Below, piece after piece: positions 55,043-63,901 of a stretch of 64,000 nt of DNA (position 1 is the stretch's first letter; each line of letters begins with the position of its first letter). The position numbers and the translations under genes were made by a program. The stretch covers positions 558,001 through 622,000 of the forward strand of contig JADKAA010000024.1 in the NCBI GenBank assembly GCA_016715465.1, read 5' to 3'. Under the pieces are notes generated by a model. It was not told the origin of the DNA, did not search any database, and saw nothing but the letters and a program-made list of their open reading frames with translations. This stretch comes from Saprospiraceae bacterium. GTDB lineage: Bacteria > Bacteroidota > Bacteroidia > Chitinophagales > Saprospiraceae.

Positions 55043-56538
55043 ATGTCTGTGATTATGGCAGTCATGTTTTTTTAATTCAAGACATATATAGTCAGGATAA
55101 ACAGGATTATACCTGGTTATTTAATAATAGATCATCAGGCTTTGGTGGTTATTATGTAAATTCAACATTTATATTTAGTGAAGGTAGTTATGTTACGTAT
55201 CATGATACGGTAAATTATAATTTGAGCGACAATAATGCAAGTGTATCTAATCTAAATGGCCAACTACTTTTTTATACTAATGGGTGTAAGGTTGTCCAAG
55301 CTAATCATCAGTTAATGGAAAATGGCGATAGTATTAATTTTGGTAAGTTTATTATAGATTTTTGGGCTAATTGTGAATATGGTTATATTGGATGGCAAGA
55401 CATTATTATTCTAAATGATCCACTTAATGTGAATGGATATTACATACTTCATAAAACAAGGGATTATATACCTAATCCTTATAAATCATATACAGATGCA
55501 TTAAAATACACTTATGTAGATATGAGTTTTAACAATGGTAATGGAAGTGTCTTGAAAAAAAATATAGTAATTTATGAAGAAAACGACTTATGTTCTTCTT
55601 ACTTAACTGCCATTAATCACGCAAATATTAAAGACTGGTGGCTGATCCAAATGAGGGAAAACAGCAATGCATACCTCAAATTCTTGATCGATGAAAATGG
55701 ACCAATGCTTGTGGATTCTCAGAACATAGGCAATAAAACAACCAGAAATACTTCCGCTGGTGGTTTCGCCAAGTTTAGCCCTGATGGCAAGAAGTGGGCA
55801 TGGTACACTTATGAAAATGGCTTGCACCTATTTGATTTTGACAGATCATCGGGAGAATTAAGCAAGCATAGGATAAAACCAATTGAATTTGGAAAAAGAA
55901 AAGTTTTTACAGGTTTGGAGTTTTCACCAAACAGTCGATTCATTTATATATCCGCTTATGATACTTTACTTCAAGTAGATACCTGGGCAGAAAACTTAGA
56001 TTATGAAGTTATTGACACCTATGATAATGGTGAGCAGGGGTTTGCAAATTTCCATGGTATGAACCTTGCACCGGATTGCAAAATTTATATGACAAGTTCA
56101 AACAGCACTGCGACTTTGAGCAGAATAAATTTTCCAAACAAAAAGGGTAAAGCCTGCGATTTCAGGCAACATGAAGTACCTCTCTTTGCGACCAACGGCA
56201 TTGGCATTCCAAATTTTCCCCGCCTACGGGTAGATGAAGTAGACATTTGTGATAGCACAGAGTTGTACACAGCTGCATTTGATATTCAGTCCAGCAGCTT
56301 ATTTTTTAAAATATACCCCAATCCTGTCTATGATATTGCCAGTCTGGAAATCGCAAGGCCTGGTTCGCTTTATCTCTATGATCTAAAAGGTACTCAGGTG
56401 TTAATTCAAGCCGTAAAGCAGGGCGACAACTATTTGGATATGCAAGGATTGAAGGCAGGGGTATATTTGATAAAATTTGTCGATATGGATGGAAGATGGT
56501 TAACCCAAAAAATCATTAAGACAGCTTATAATGATTAG
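55043..56538 (+). CDS. T9SS-secreted propeller-like protein (5' frameshift)
   Basis: ATG 55043 starts a signal peptide (MSVIMAVMFF...) but the frame stops after the T7 run at 55067-55073. One extra T continues into LIQDIYSQDKQDYTWLFNN and the frame that ends at 56538, giving about 498 residues. The only in-frame start without repair (TTG 55222) lacks any signal peptide. The middle contains propeller-like blades (FSPDGKKWAWYTYENGLHLF, LEFSPNSRFIYISAYDTLLQ). The C-terminus is a T9SS sorting domain (FFKIYPNPVYDIASLEI...GLKAGVYLIKF). It starts 17 bp after the preceding gene, so they are probably one operon. The role is unknown. Confidence 0.8.
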
Positions 56539-56736
56539 TTAATTTGGAAAAAATTAATAAACCCAATTTATTATTTTACCAATTGGTTCTACTTTTAAAA
56601 ATATTCGACTTATTTATACATAACCCATTCATATACAGTATAAAGCAATCAATAGTCCCTGAATTCCTGGCTTTAAGTTTTTTCAGGTACGGTATGCAGA
56701 AACTAAAAAACACACTGGCAATCAAAATACACTCCT

Positions 56737-56744
56737 TATCTTTG
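56737..56744 (+). promoter_or_regulatory. -7 promoter box for the PorP/SprF-family gene
   Basis: TATCTTTG, an exact TAnnTTTG, 17 nt before the ATG at 56762. Confidence 0.45.
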
Positions 56745-56761
56745 GAAAACAATATGCTTTA

Positions 56762-57741
56762 ATGCCGGATAGCTTCAAGTTCATAGCCTGCTTATTGATA
56801 ATTTCCCTTTATACCCTCTTCCCGGTAATGGCCCAGCAATGGAACCAAAGTTCCCTTACTGCCGTGAATCCCTATCGCGAGTACGCCGCGTATGCCGGCT
56901 TTGACAAAAGCATTTCCATTGCCGCTGCCTTGCGCAATCAATGGGTAAGCCTGCCGGGCAGTCCTTCTTTTTTTTATACGGGTATGCATTTGCCCTTGTA
57001 TTTGTACAATGTGGGAACAGGTATTGACTTGCAGGGTGCAAGTGATGGGGTGTTGAAATTCCGAATGGCGAGGGTCTCAGCAGGTAAAGCCCTGGGTGTT
57101 GCCGGGGGGACATTGTCCCTGGCAGGAAGGGTAGGACTCACCCAAATTACCATTGATGGCAATGCCATTAGAACGCCAGAAGGAGATTACACGGATGGGG
57201 TCATCGATCACCAGGACGCGGCTTTATCTAATTCGTCCTATGCAGGTACCGGTTTATATTGGGAAGGCAGTGTTTTTTTCGAAATGAAAGATGGCAGGCC
57301 GGACTTTCCCTTTCTGACTGGCCGGCGCACGATGTGGACATTCAAAATTCGGTTTTTGGTTTGAATACACAGCTCAGTGCATTTTTTCAGTGGCAATATG
57401 ATTTTTCACAAAACATTCAGTTTCAACCCAATCTTGTCATGCGCACCGACTTTGTGTCCACTCAAACCGAAATTAATGCGCTGATGAGAATAAATGGCAA
57501 CATTTTTGGAGGAGTGATGCTGCGGGGATACAGTTCTTCGTCTCTGGATGCTTTGGGTTTCAGCATTGGCCATAAAATAAACAGGAGATATGCGGTGTTT
57601 TATAATTATGATGCAGGTATTTCGGCGTTGAAAAGGTCAAATGAAGGTAGTCATGAACTTATACTAAAGGTTAATTTTTACAACCTGCCGGCAACAGGAA
57701 TTCCACCGAAGATTATTTATAATCCTCGATTCCTGGAGTAG
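56762..57741 (+). CDS. PorP/SprF-family T9SS outer membrane protein, frameshifted
   Basis: A signal peptide (LLIISLYTLFPVMAQ) is followed by the family opening NQSSLTAVNPYREYAAYAGFDKSISIAAALRNQWVSLPGSP. The barrel continues in frame to FFEMKD at about 57290. There a missing base (one A in the AAA run at 57287-57289 would do) shifts into WQAGLSLSDWPAHDV...FGLNTQLSAFFQWQYDFSQN and on to the stop at 57741. The repaired protein has about 326 residues, a normal size for this family. PorP/SprF proteins are outer membrane barrels that work with T9SS cargo. Here it lies between two T9SS cargo genes and gldKLMN. Confidence 0.85.
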
Positions 57742-57964
57742 GGCTGATTGGACATAACTTTTATTTTGGGGAAAACAGGTATTGCGCAATTAATTCACTT
57801 TATGATTTTATTGCATATTTACCCCCTTTGAGGACAAGACATAGCAACAGGTAATAGTCATAATTTTATTTGGGCAGGTCACAATATTTACCGGAAGATA
57901 TCCGTTGTAACATTTGCTAAAGACCTTAAGTAATCCTAAATTTTTACATTTTCAGAATTTATTT

Positions 57965-57994
57965 TTTGAAAATAGAATTTCAGCATTATCTTTA
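57965..57994 (+). promoter_or_regulatory. Probable promoter of the gldKLMN operon
   Basis: TTTG (57965-57968) and TATCTTTA (57987-57994) are 18 nt apart. The -7 box deviates from TAnnTTTG only at the last base. The gldK ATG is 50 nt downstream. Nothing else is apparent in 57742-58044. Confidence 0.5.
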
Positions 57995-58044
57995 CGCCTT
58001 GAATTTTATAAAGGGGTTTATAAATTAAAATTGTAGGTAGAAAA

Positions 58045-59280
58045 ATGAAAAAAACCATTTTTTCAGCACTAAGCTTTTTTGCGTTGATCTTAATATTGGG
58101 ATCTTGTGGTTCTACGGAATCCGGTCAATTGGTTGGCGTTGCCAACAGGCCAAAATGGTCAAGTCCCAACCCATACGGAATGGTTTACGTTCCTTCAGGT
58201 CAGGTGCACATTGGGCAGGGTGATCAGGATGTATTTTCCACATTCACCCAGCGGCCAAAGTCCATCTCCCTCCAGGGTTTTTTCATGGACGATACTGAAA
58301 TCACCAACAACGAGTACAGGCAGTTTGTGTTCTGGGTCAGGGACTCCATCGCGCATACCATCATGGGTGACCTCATCCAGGATGACAATGGCAATGAGTC
58401 TATTGATTGGGAGATGGAACTGGATTATGCTGATCCAACACTCGACGAGATGTATTATCAGGGAGATATGGCCTTTTCCGGTAAAAGGGAAATGGATCCA
58501 AAAAAACTGAAGTACAAATATGAGTGGTTTGATTGGCAGGGAGCTGCGTCCAGGGGTACAGAGCGCAAGTCTCACATCAAAAAAGAAGAAATTGAAATTT
58601 ATCCCGACACCATGTGTTGGATCAGGGATTTTTCATATAGCTATAACGAGCCATTTACCAGAAATTATTTCTGGCACCCGGCTTTCGACGACTATCCGGT
58701 TGTAGGCGTAAACTGGCACCAGGCTACAGCATTCTGTGATTGGAGAACCAGGTTGTATGACAAATACAAAGCTGAAGACGAAGTCAATACTGAGATTTAC
58801 CGTTTGCCTTCAGAAGCAGAATGGGAATACGCCAGCAGGGGAGGCCATGACCTCGCACCCTACCCTTGGGGAGGTTACTACGTAAGAAATGCAAAAGGTT
58901 GTCTTTTAGCAAACTTCAAACCGGGCAGGGGCAATTATCCTGAGGATGGTGGTCTGTACACAGTGAAAGCTGATGCTTACTTCCCCAATGATTACGGACT
59001 TTATAACATGTCGGGCAACGTTGCCGAGTGGACCAGCTCTGCTTTTGTAGAGAATGCATACACCCTGGAGCACGATTTGAACTCTGACTACAGATACAAT
59101 GCCACATCTACAGACCCTGAGGCATTGAAAAGAAAGGTTTTGAGAGGTGGTTCCTGGAAAGACATCTCTTATTACCTGCAGACAGGTACAAGGAACTGGG
59201 AGTTCCAGGACACAGCCAAGTCTTACATCGGTTTCAGGACCGTACTAACCTACCTTGGCAGGTCTATCAATGATTTTTAA
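58045..59280 (+). CDS. gldK: Gliding motility / T9SS lipoprotein GldK
   Basis: GldK is an outer membrane lipoprotein that forms the T9SS periplasmic ring with GldN. The 411-residue protein has a lipobox LGSC with Cys21, then a formylglycine-enzyme-like (SUMF1) fold: MVYVPSGQVHIGQGD, GFFMDDTEITNNEYRQFV, VVGVNWHQATAFCDWRTRL, YRLPSEAEWEYASRGG and the final LRGGSWKDISYYL...GFRTVL. It is first in the order gldK-L-M-N, the conserved T9SS core operon. Confidence 0.97.
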   Translation: MKKTIFSALSFFALILILGSCGSTESGQLVGVANRPKWSSPNPYGMVYVPSGQVHIGQGDQDVFSTFTQRPKSISLQGFFMDDTEITNNEYRQFVFWVRDSIAHTIMGDLIQDDNGNESIDWEMELDYADPTLDEMYYQGDMAFSGKREMDPKKLKYKYEWFDWQGAASRGTERKSHIKKEEIEIYPDTMCWIRDFSYSYNEPFTRNYFWHPAFDDYPVVGVNWHQATAFCDWRTRLYDKYKAEDEVNTEIYRLPSEAEWEYASRGGHDLAPYPWGGYYVRNAKGCLLANFKPGRGNYPEDGGLYTVKADAYFPNDYGLYNMSGNVAEWTSSAFVENAYTLEHDLNSDYRYNATSTDPEALKRKVLRGGSWKDISYYLQTGTRNWEFQDTAKSYIGFRTVLTYLGRSINDF

Positions 59281-59382
59281 TTTTCTCTCGTGTTGAGAAG
59301 TTTTATTCCGTGATTTTATCATTGCGGGATTTGCTTCTATACTTAGAAATAATATTTACTAACAACTAAATTTAATCTAAAA

Positions 59383-59964
59383 ATGAGCTTATTTAAGTCA
59401 CCTTCTTTTAAGTACACTAAAAATTTGTTGATTGGATTGGGTGCCTCAGTGGTTATGATTGGTGCCTTGGGTAAAATCAACAGCGAACCATGGGGTGGTC
59501 CAGCCATCACAGCCGGTCTGGTTGTAGAAGCATTCCTTTTTGCCATGCTTGGTATCCTCGGCCCTGAAAAAGATTACTACTGGGAAAAATTATATCCAGG
59601 ACTTGACCAATACGGTTCACACATCGCGCCACTTACCGCCGGTGAAGTAAAAGGTGCTCCCAGGGCATTGGATGGTGAATTAGTAGAGAACAAATTGGGA
59701 GGAATGTTAAGCGAACTTCAGAATATGTCTAAGAGTCTTGGCTCTTTGAAGGCATTACAGGAAGTTGACTTTTCAGAAACCAGCCAGCAATTGAAGACCA
59801 TGCATAACTTTTATACTAAGATGAGTGATGCCATGAAAAACCTCAATGACACAGTGGAAGACACTAAGGTTTACAAAGACCAAATGGTTTCTTTGAACAA
59901 AAACCTGTCTTCACTCAATTCAGTTTACGGCAATGTATTGAATGCATTCGTTGTAAAGCAGTAA
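59383..59964 (+). CDS. gldL: Gliding motility / T9SS motor protein GldL
   Basis: The 193-residue protein has two inner membrane helices (about 13-30 and 40-58). Glu49 in the second (AGLVVEAFLFAML) coincides with the membrane glutamate known to be essential for proton-driven motor action in Flavobacterium GldL. A cytoplasmic coiled-coil-like tail follows (LSELQNMSKSLGSLKALQEV). With GldM it forms the rotary motor of the T9SS. The gap of about 100 bp after gldK holds no gene. Confidence 0.96.
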   Translation: MSLFKSPSFKYTKNLLIGLGASVVMIGALGKINSEPWGGPAITAGLVVEAFLFAMLGILGPEKDYYWEKLYPGLDQYGSHIAPLTAGEVKGAPRALDGELVENKLGGMLSELQNMSKSLGSLKALQEVDFSETSQQLKTMHNFYTKMSDAMKNLNDTVEDTKVYKDQMVSLNKNLSSLNSVYGNVLNAFVVKQ

Positions 59965-60017
59965 TTAAGGGTTCTTCATCCAATCATTCATTATTAACTT
60001 ATAAATAAAAGAATAAA

Positions 60018-61583
60018 ATGTCAATTCCAAAGGAACCCAGACAGCTGATGATCAACGTGATGTATCTGGTGCTTACCGCCCTGTTGGCATTGAACGTCTC
60101 TGCCGAGATATTCAACGCGTTTGCCATGGTAGACAAGGGGTTAAAAGCAGCCAATACAGCGCTTGACACAGCGAATGAAGCCCTTCCCCAGGCGATTAAA
60201 GATGGGGCAAAGAAAAAAGATGAACTGAAAACCTATGCAGACAGGGTTGACCAGGTCAGGTCTATATCCAAAGAAAATACACTTTTCATTCAGGGCATCA
60301 TGGAGAAGCTCATCGATGAAGGAGGTAATAGAAATGGTAAACTTGATGAAGGTGACTATGTAGATGCTTACGGAATCACAGAGCCAAGGGGTAAGAGAAA
60401 CTACGACGCCACTACCAGGGTTTTGGTAGAGGAAGGCGTGGGTATGAAACTCAGGCAAAACATGATCGATGTAAAGACAAAATTGCTGGCACTGGTGGAC
60501 GAAAAAGACAGGGCTGCTTTTAAACTGCCTATTGAAATCGATGACGAAACCTGGCAGAAGTCTGCAAACAAAAAGAAAAACTGGGCGGATTTTACCTTTG
60601 GCCACATGCCAATTGGTGCTACCGAACCAATTTTCTCTAAGTTTGTAAATGATACTAAAGCTTCTGAAGCGGCAGTGCTTAACGACATTGCCGGTAAGGT
60701 AGGTTTGTCAAAAGACGATGTGGTTTTGGACAAATGCAGAGTGGTTGCTGCTCCTAAAAAATCTTACATCCTCAAAGGAGAGACTTATGAGGCTGATGTA
60801 TTCCTCAGCGCTGCTGCAGGTGCCGGTACCAACACAGGTATTTCGGTTTCTGTAAACGGAGCCAGACTGGCTACCGATAAAGATGGTGTGGCAAAGTACA
60901 CTGCTTCAGGCAGTTCTTTGGGTAAAAAGACTTACACAGCTTCTGTATCAGTGACCAACCCAATTACAGGAAAAACTGAATCTTACAAGTCAGAATTTGA
61001 ATACGAAGTAGGTGAAAAATCAGCTACGGTTTCTGCTACGAAGATGAATGTATTTTATATTGGGGTGGACAACCCGGTTGAAATCGCCGTTGCAGGGGTA
61101 AGTTCAAACCAGATTCAGGTAAATATGACCGGAGGTAATATCACCAGAGCGGCGGATGGTACCTACAATGTGCGAGTAACTACGCCAGGTCAGGCAAAAA
61201 TTACGGTTTCTGCTCCGGGCATGAATTACAGCAAAGACTTCAGGGTTAAAAGGATTCCGGATCCCGTTCCCGTTCTTGGTAAAAACAGAGGTGGTAAAAT
61301 CGGAGATGGTGAATTTAAAGCATATCCCGGCGTATTTCCACTTTTGGAGAACTTTGATTTTGAAGCGAAATGCGACATCACTGATTATCTTTTAATCAGG
61401 GCACCTAAGCGTCAGGATCCTGAATTTTCTCCAAACCAGGGTGGAAGATACAACGCCAAATCAGAGTCATTGGTCAATAAGGCAGCTCCGGGTGACAACT
61501 ATTTGTTCCAGGACATCAAGTGCAAGTGTCCGGGTGACCCTGCACCTAGGGCCATTGGATCAATGGTATTTACTATTAAATAA
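60018..61583 (+). CDS. gldM: Gliding motility / T9SS motor protein GldM
   Basis: The 521-residue protein has one N-terminal membrane helix (about 13-33; INVMYLVLTALLALNVSAE) preceded by Arg8, matching the conserved arginine that contacts the GldL glutamate. A long periplasmic part made of beta-rich domains follows (YEADVFLSAAAGAG..., VDNPVEIAVAGV..., RIPDPVPVLGKNRGG). It spans the periplasm to link the GldL motor to the GldK/GldN ring. It lies 53 bp after gldL. Confidence 0.97.
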   Translation: MSIPKEPRQLMINVMYLVLTALLALNVSAEIFNAFAMVDKGLKAANTALDTANEALPQAIKDGAKKKDELKTYADRVDQVRSISKENTLFIQGIMEKLIDEGGNRNGKLDEGDYVDAYGITEPRGKRNYDATTRVLVEEGVGMKLRQNMIDVKTKLLALVDEKDRAAFKLPIEIDDETWQKSANKKKNWADFTFGHMPIGATEPIFSKFVNDTKASEAAVLNDIAGKVGLSKDDVVLDKCRVVAAPKKSYILKGETYEADVFLSAAAGAGTNTGISVSVNGARLATDKDGVAKYTASGSSLGKKTYTASVSVTNPITGKTESYKSEFEYEVGEKSATVSATKMNVFYIGVDNPVEIAVAGVSSNQIQVNMTGGNITRAADGTYNVRVTTPGQAKITVSAPGMNYSKDFRVKRIPDPVPVLGKNRGGKIGDGEFKAYPGVFPLLENFDFEAKCDITDYLLIRAPKRQDPEFSPNQGGRYNAKSESLVNKAAPGDNYLFQDIKCKCPGDPAPRAIGSMVFTIK

Positions 61584-61602
61584 TTTTATTATTTTAATCG
61601 AA

Positions 61603-62478
61603 ATGAACAGCAATTTCAAATTTTTCTTCACACTGCTTGCTTCAGTTGTTTACTTTTCTGGCCTTATGGCTCAGAATGCAGAAAGAATCATCACCGAGTC
61701 CAGCGCTCCGGCGGAAGACATCTATATTGATGACATTGTAAACAAACGACTGATTAACGAGGCAAAGCTAATGTCATACGAACCCGTAAGGGAAGCAGAC
61801 ATTGCCTGGGAAAAAAGGGTTTGGCGACTCGTGGAAACCCGCGAAAAAATGAATTTGCCCTGGAGGGCAGAAGAAGCTCCTTTCTTTAATATCCTCAAGG
61901 ACATGATTCAGAATGGTGACATCACCGTTTTTGAAGATGAGAAGTTCAAGGATGCCCTTACCTACACAGATGTGGAGAAAAAGTTGTACGATGTAGATAC
62001 CATCACCACTTTCGATTATGATACCTACGAAGAGAAGGTCCAGGTAGTGAAAAACACCAAGGACTGGAGAAACATTTACCGCTTCAGGGTAAAGGAAATC
62101 TGGTTCTTTGACGAAGAAGCTTCTATGCTGAAAAGCAGAATCATTGGCATCGCGCCACTGTACGAAGAAACAGTAGAAGGTTTGGACAGACCACTGGAAT
62201 ATCCGTTATTCTGGGTTTACTATCCTGAAGCAAGAAACTTCCTTTCCAAGCACAGGGTAATCAGCGACAACAACGATGTGGCGCCAATGACCTGGGCAGA
62301 CTTACTCGACAACAGGTATTTTACAAGCATTATTTATAAGAAGTCCAATGTACTCGATTATAAAGTGGAGCAATACTTTGACGACAAAGACCCCATGTTT
62401 GGGTTTGACAGACTGATGGAATCTGAAAAGATCAAGCAGGAACTGTTCAACTTTGAACATGACCTTTGGGAGTATTGA
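61603..62478 (+). CDS. gldN: Gliding motility / T9SS protein GldN
   Basis: I chose ATG 61603, which yields a signal peptide (NFKFFFTLLASVVYFSGLMAQ) and 291 residues. An open frame reaching back to 61441 overlaps gldM and lacks a signal peptide at its start. The family landmarks are READIAWEKRVWRLVETREKMN, RFRVKEIWFFDEEASMLKSRI and FWVYYPEARNFLSKH. GldN forms the periplasmic ring with GldK. The gap after gldM is 19 bp, and a terminator follows the stop. Confidence 0.96.
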   Translation: MNSNFKFFFTLLASVVYFSGLMAQNAERIITESSAPAEDIYIDDIVNKRLINEAKLMSYEPVREADIAWEKRVWRLVETREKMNLPWRAEEAPFFNILKDMIQNGDITVFEDEKFKDALTYTDVEKKLYDVDTITTFDYDTYEEKVQVVKNTKDWRNIYRFRVKEIWFFDEEASMLKSRIIGIAPLYEETVEGLDRPLEYPLFWVYYPEARNFLSKHRVISDNNDVAPMTWADLLDNRYFTSIIYKKSNVLDYKVEQYFDDKDPMFGFDRLMESEKIKQELFNFEHDLWEY

Positions 62479-62505
62479 TTTTTAAACTTCCCTATAAGAC
62501 AAAAA

Positions 62506-62535
62506 GCCCTGCCATTATTGGCGGGGTTTTTTTTT
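62506..62535. terminator. Bidirectional terminator between gldN and the MBL-fold gene
   Basis: CCCTGCC-ATTATT-GGCGGGG forms a stem of about 7 bp with one T/G pair, followed by T9 on the plus strand and preceded by A5, which gives a T-run for the convergent gene. The MBL-fold gene's stop lies at its edge. Confidence 0.85.
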
Positions 62536-63298
62536 ACACGGTCAGGGTCAACCCGTCGTGTGCCGCAAAAACACCCGATGGCAAAAGTTTGGTCCATTCT
62601 GCCACAGGGCCCATGCTGTGACTCATGTGGATAAGATAGGTGTTTTTAGCCCCGATTAAAGAAGCGGCAGCCAGTGTTTCATTCAAACTAAAGTGCGCGT
62701 GATGGGGGTGAAATTGCAAAGCACTGATCACCAGCACATCGAGGTCATTCAATTGAATGGCTGTTTCCTGGGGAATAAAGGACACATCCGTGATATAAGC
62801 CATACGTCCAATCCGAAATCCCAGGATTGGCAGGTCACTGTGTATGATTTGCAGAGGCTGGATTACCACATTTCTGATGGCAAACGATTGCAATGGGTCA
62901 ATGATGTGTGCTTCTACTTTGGGTGAACCAGGGTAATGATTTTGTCCGAATATATAGTTATACCGCACTTTCAGGTCTTTCATTACCCGGTCCAGGCCAT
63001 AGGCAGGAATGCTTTTTTGCTGCAAAAAATTAATGGGTCTCACATCATCGAGTCCGGCGGTATGGTCGTTGTGTTCGTGGGTAAACAGGATGGCGTCAAG
63101 GTCAAAGATGTGATTGCTGATCAGTTGCTGCCTCAAATCGGGGCCGGTATCAATCAGGATTCTTAAGCCCTCAAATTCTACATAGGCCGATGTCCTGAGC
63201 CGTTTGTCCCTGGCATCTTCTGAGGAACAGGTAGCACAGGTGCAGCCTAAAACAGGAATGCCCTGGGATGTGCCTGTGCCTAAGAATTTTATGATCAA
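62534..63298 (-). CDS. MBL-fold metallohydrolase (PhnP-like)
   Basis: The 254-residue protein starts with KFLGTGTSQGIPVLGC and has C19-T-C21-AT-C24, a zinc-binding cysteine set seen in PhnP-type enzymes. The active site motif is THEHNDHTAG (His74, His76, Asp78, His79). Further conserved blocks are SDLPILGFRIGRMAYITDVSFIP and HFSLNETLAAA. PhnP cleaves cyclic phosphoribosyl phosphate; related enzymes act on other phosphodiesters. The substrate here is unassigned, as no phosphonate genes are visible. It overlaps the upstream small gene by 4 bp (63295-63298). Confidence 0.92.
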   Translation of the reverse strand: MIIKFLGTGTSQGIPVLGCTCATCSSEDARDKRLRTSAYVEFEGLRILIDTGPDLRQQLISNHIFDLDAILFTHEHNDHTAGLDDVRPINFLQQKSIPAYGLDRVMKDLKVRYNYIFGQNHYPGSPKVEAHIIDPLQSFAIRNVVIQPLQIIHSDLPILGFRIGRMAYITDVSFIPQETAIQLNDLDVLVISALQFHPHHAHFSLNETLAAASLIGAKNTYLIHMSHSMGPVAEWTKLLPSGVFAAHDGLTLTV

Positions 63299-63585
63299 GT
63301 TTCAATGAGTTCTTTCAGCAGCGTTTCCTGATCGCGCGCTATGTGTTTAAAAAAAACCTGCGATTTTTCTGAAAGTAGCGTCTCGTCAATGGCTATGGTG
63401 CTCAGGATATCGAGAAGGATATTTATCCTGCCTTCGATGTCATAAAACTTATTGACCACTACGATTTTTTTGAGCTCTACCACACAGTAACCGGAATTAA
63501 AATTTCCTTTTTCATACCTTACGGTATATTGTTGATCTTTAAAGATTTGTTCTAACTTTTCCAGATTTGATTTCGAATATTTCAA
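63295..63585 (-). CDS. Small conserved Bacteroidota protein of unknown function
   Basis: The 96-residue protein is charged and mixed alpha/beta (LEKLEQIFKDQQYTVRYEKGNFNSGYCVVELKKIVVVNKFYDIEGRINILLDIL). I recall similar small proteins encoded beside MBL-fold genes in Bacteroidota but no defined function. The start is TTG at 63585; no ATG lies upstream in frame after the promoter. Its stop overlaps the MBL-fold gene start (ATGA), so the two are translationally coupled. Confidence 0.8.
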   Translation of the reverse strand: MKYSKSNLEKLEQIFKDQQYTVRYEKGNFNSGYCVVELKKIVVVNKFYDIEGRINILLDILSTIAIDETLLSEKSQVFFKHIARDQETLLKELIET

Positions 63586-63614
63586 GACTATGCGCTTTTT
63601 AAAGATATCAATTA

Positions 63615-63622
63615 CAAATATA
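63615..63622 (-). promoter_or_regulatory. -7 promoter box for the small protein / MBL-fold pair
   Basis: The minus strand reads TATATTTG, an exact TAnnTTTG, 29 nt before the TTG start. Confidence 0.5.
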
Positions 63623-63680
63623 TAATTTTTTTTAATCTGAAAGACATCGAATATGCTTTATGTAGCCACAAAGAGATAAT

Positions 63681-63710
63681 TTTGTAGTCGTTAATTATTG
63701 CGTATTTTTG
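63681..63710 (+). promoter_or_regulatory. Promoter with good -33 and -7 boxes upstream of the PLP enzyme
   Basis: TTTG (63681-63684) and TATTTTTG (63703-63710) are 18 nt apart, a full match to the Bacteroidota consensus. The start codon is about 190 nt downstream, leaving a long leader in which I recognise no riboswitch. Confidence 0.6.
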
Positions 63711-63901
63711 TGAAATAATAATTCATATTTTTTCATTCTATAATCGAATCTTCTGTTTAATAGCCAATTTCTGCATACCACAAGCTTTTGTATCTTTTGA
63801 AAAAAAACCCATATAATCGCTGAGGTTGTTCATTTGTTTATACTATCGTTACAGGCATAACGCATTAAATCTTTAATTAAATTGTCCTAAAACATTCAAT
63901 T

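Noticed and set aside
56544..56762. 72-residue frame before the PorP/SprF gene
   Set aside because: It starts with TTG, has no family match, and spans the promoter box of the next gene.
61441..61602. N-terminal extension of gldN overlapping gldM
   Set aside because: The signal peptide starts at 61603, and the upstream residues are a shifted read of gldM.
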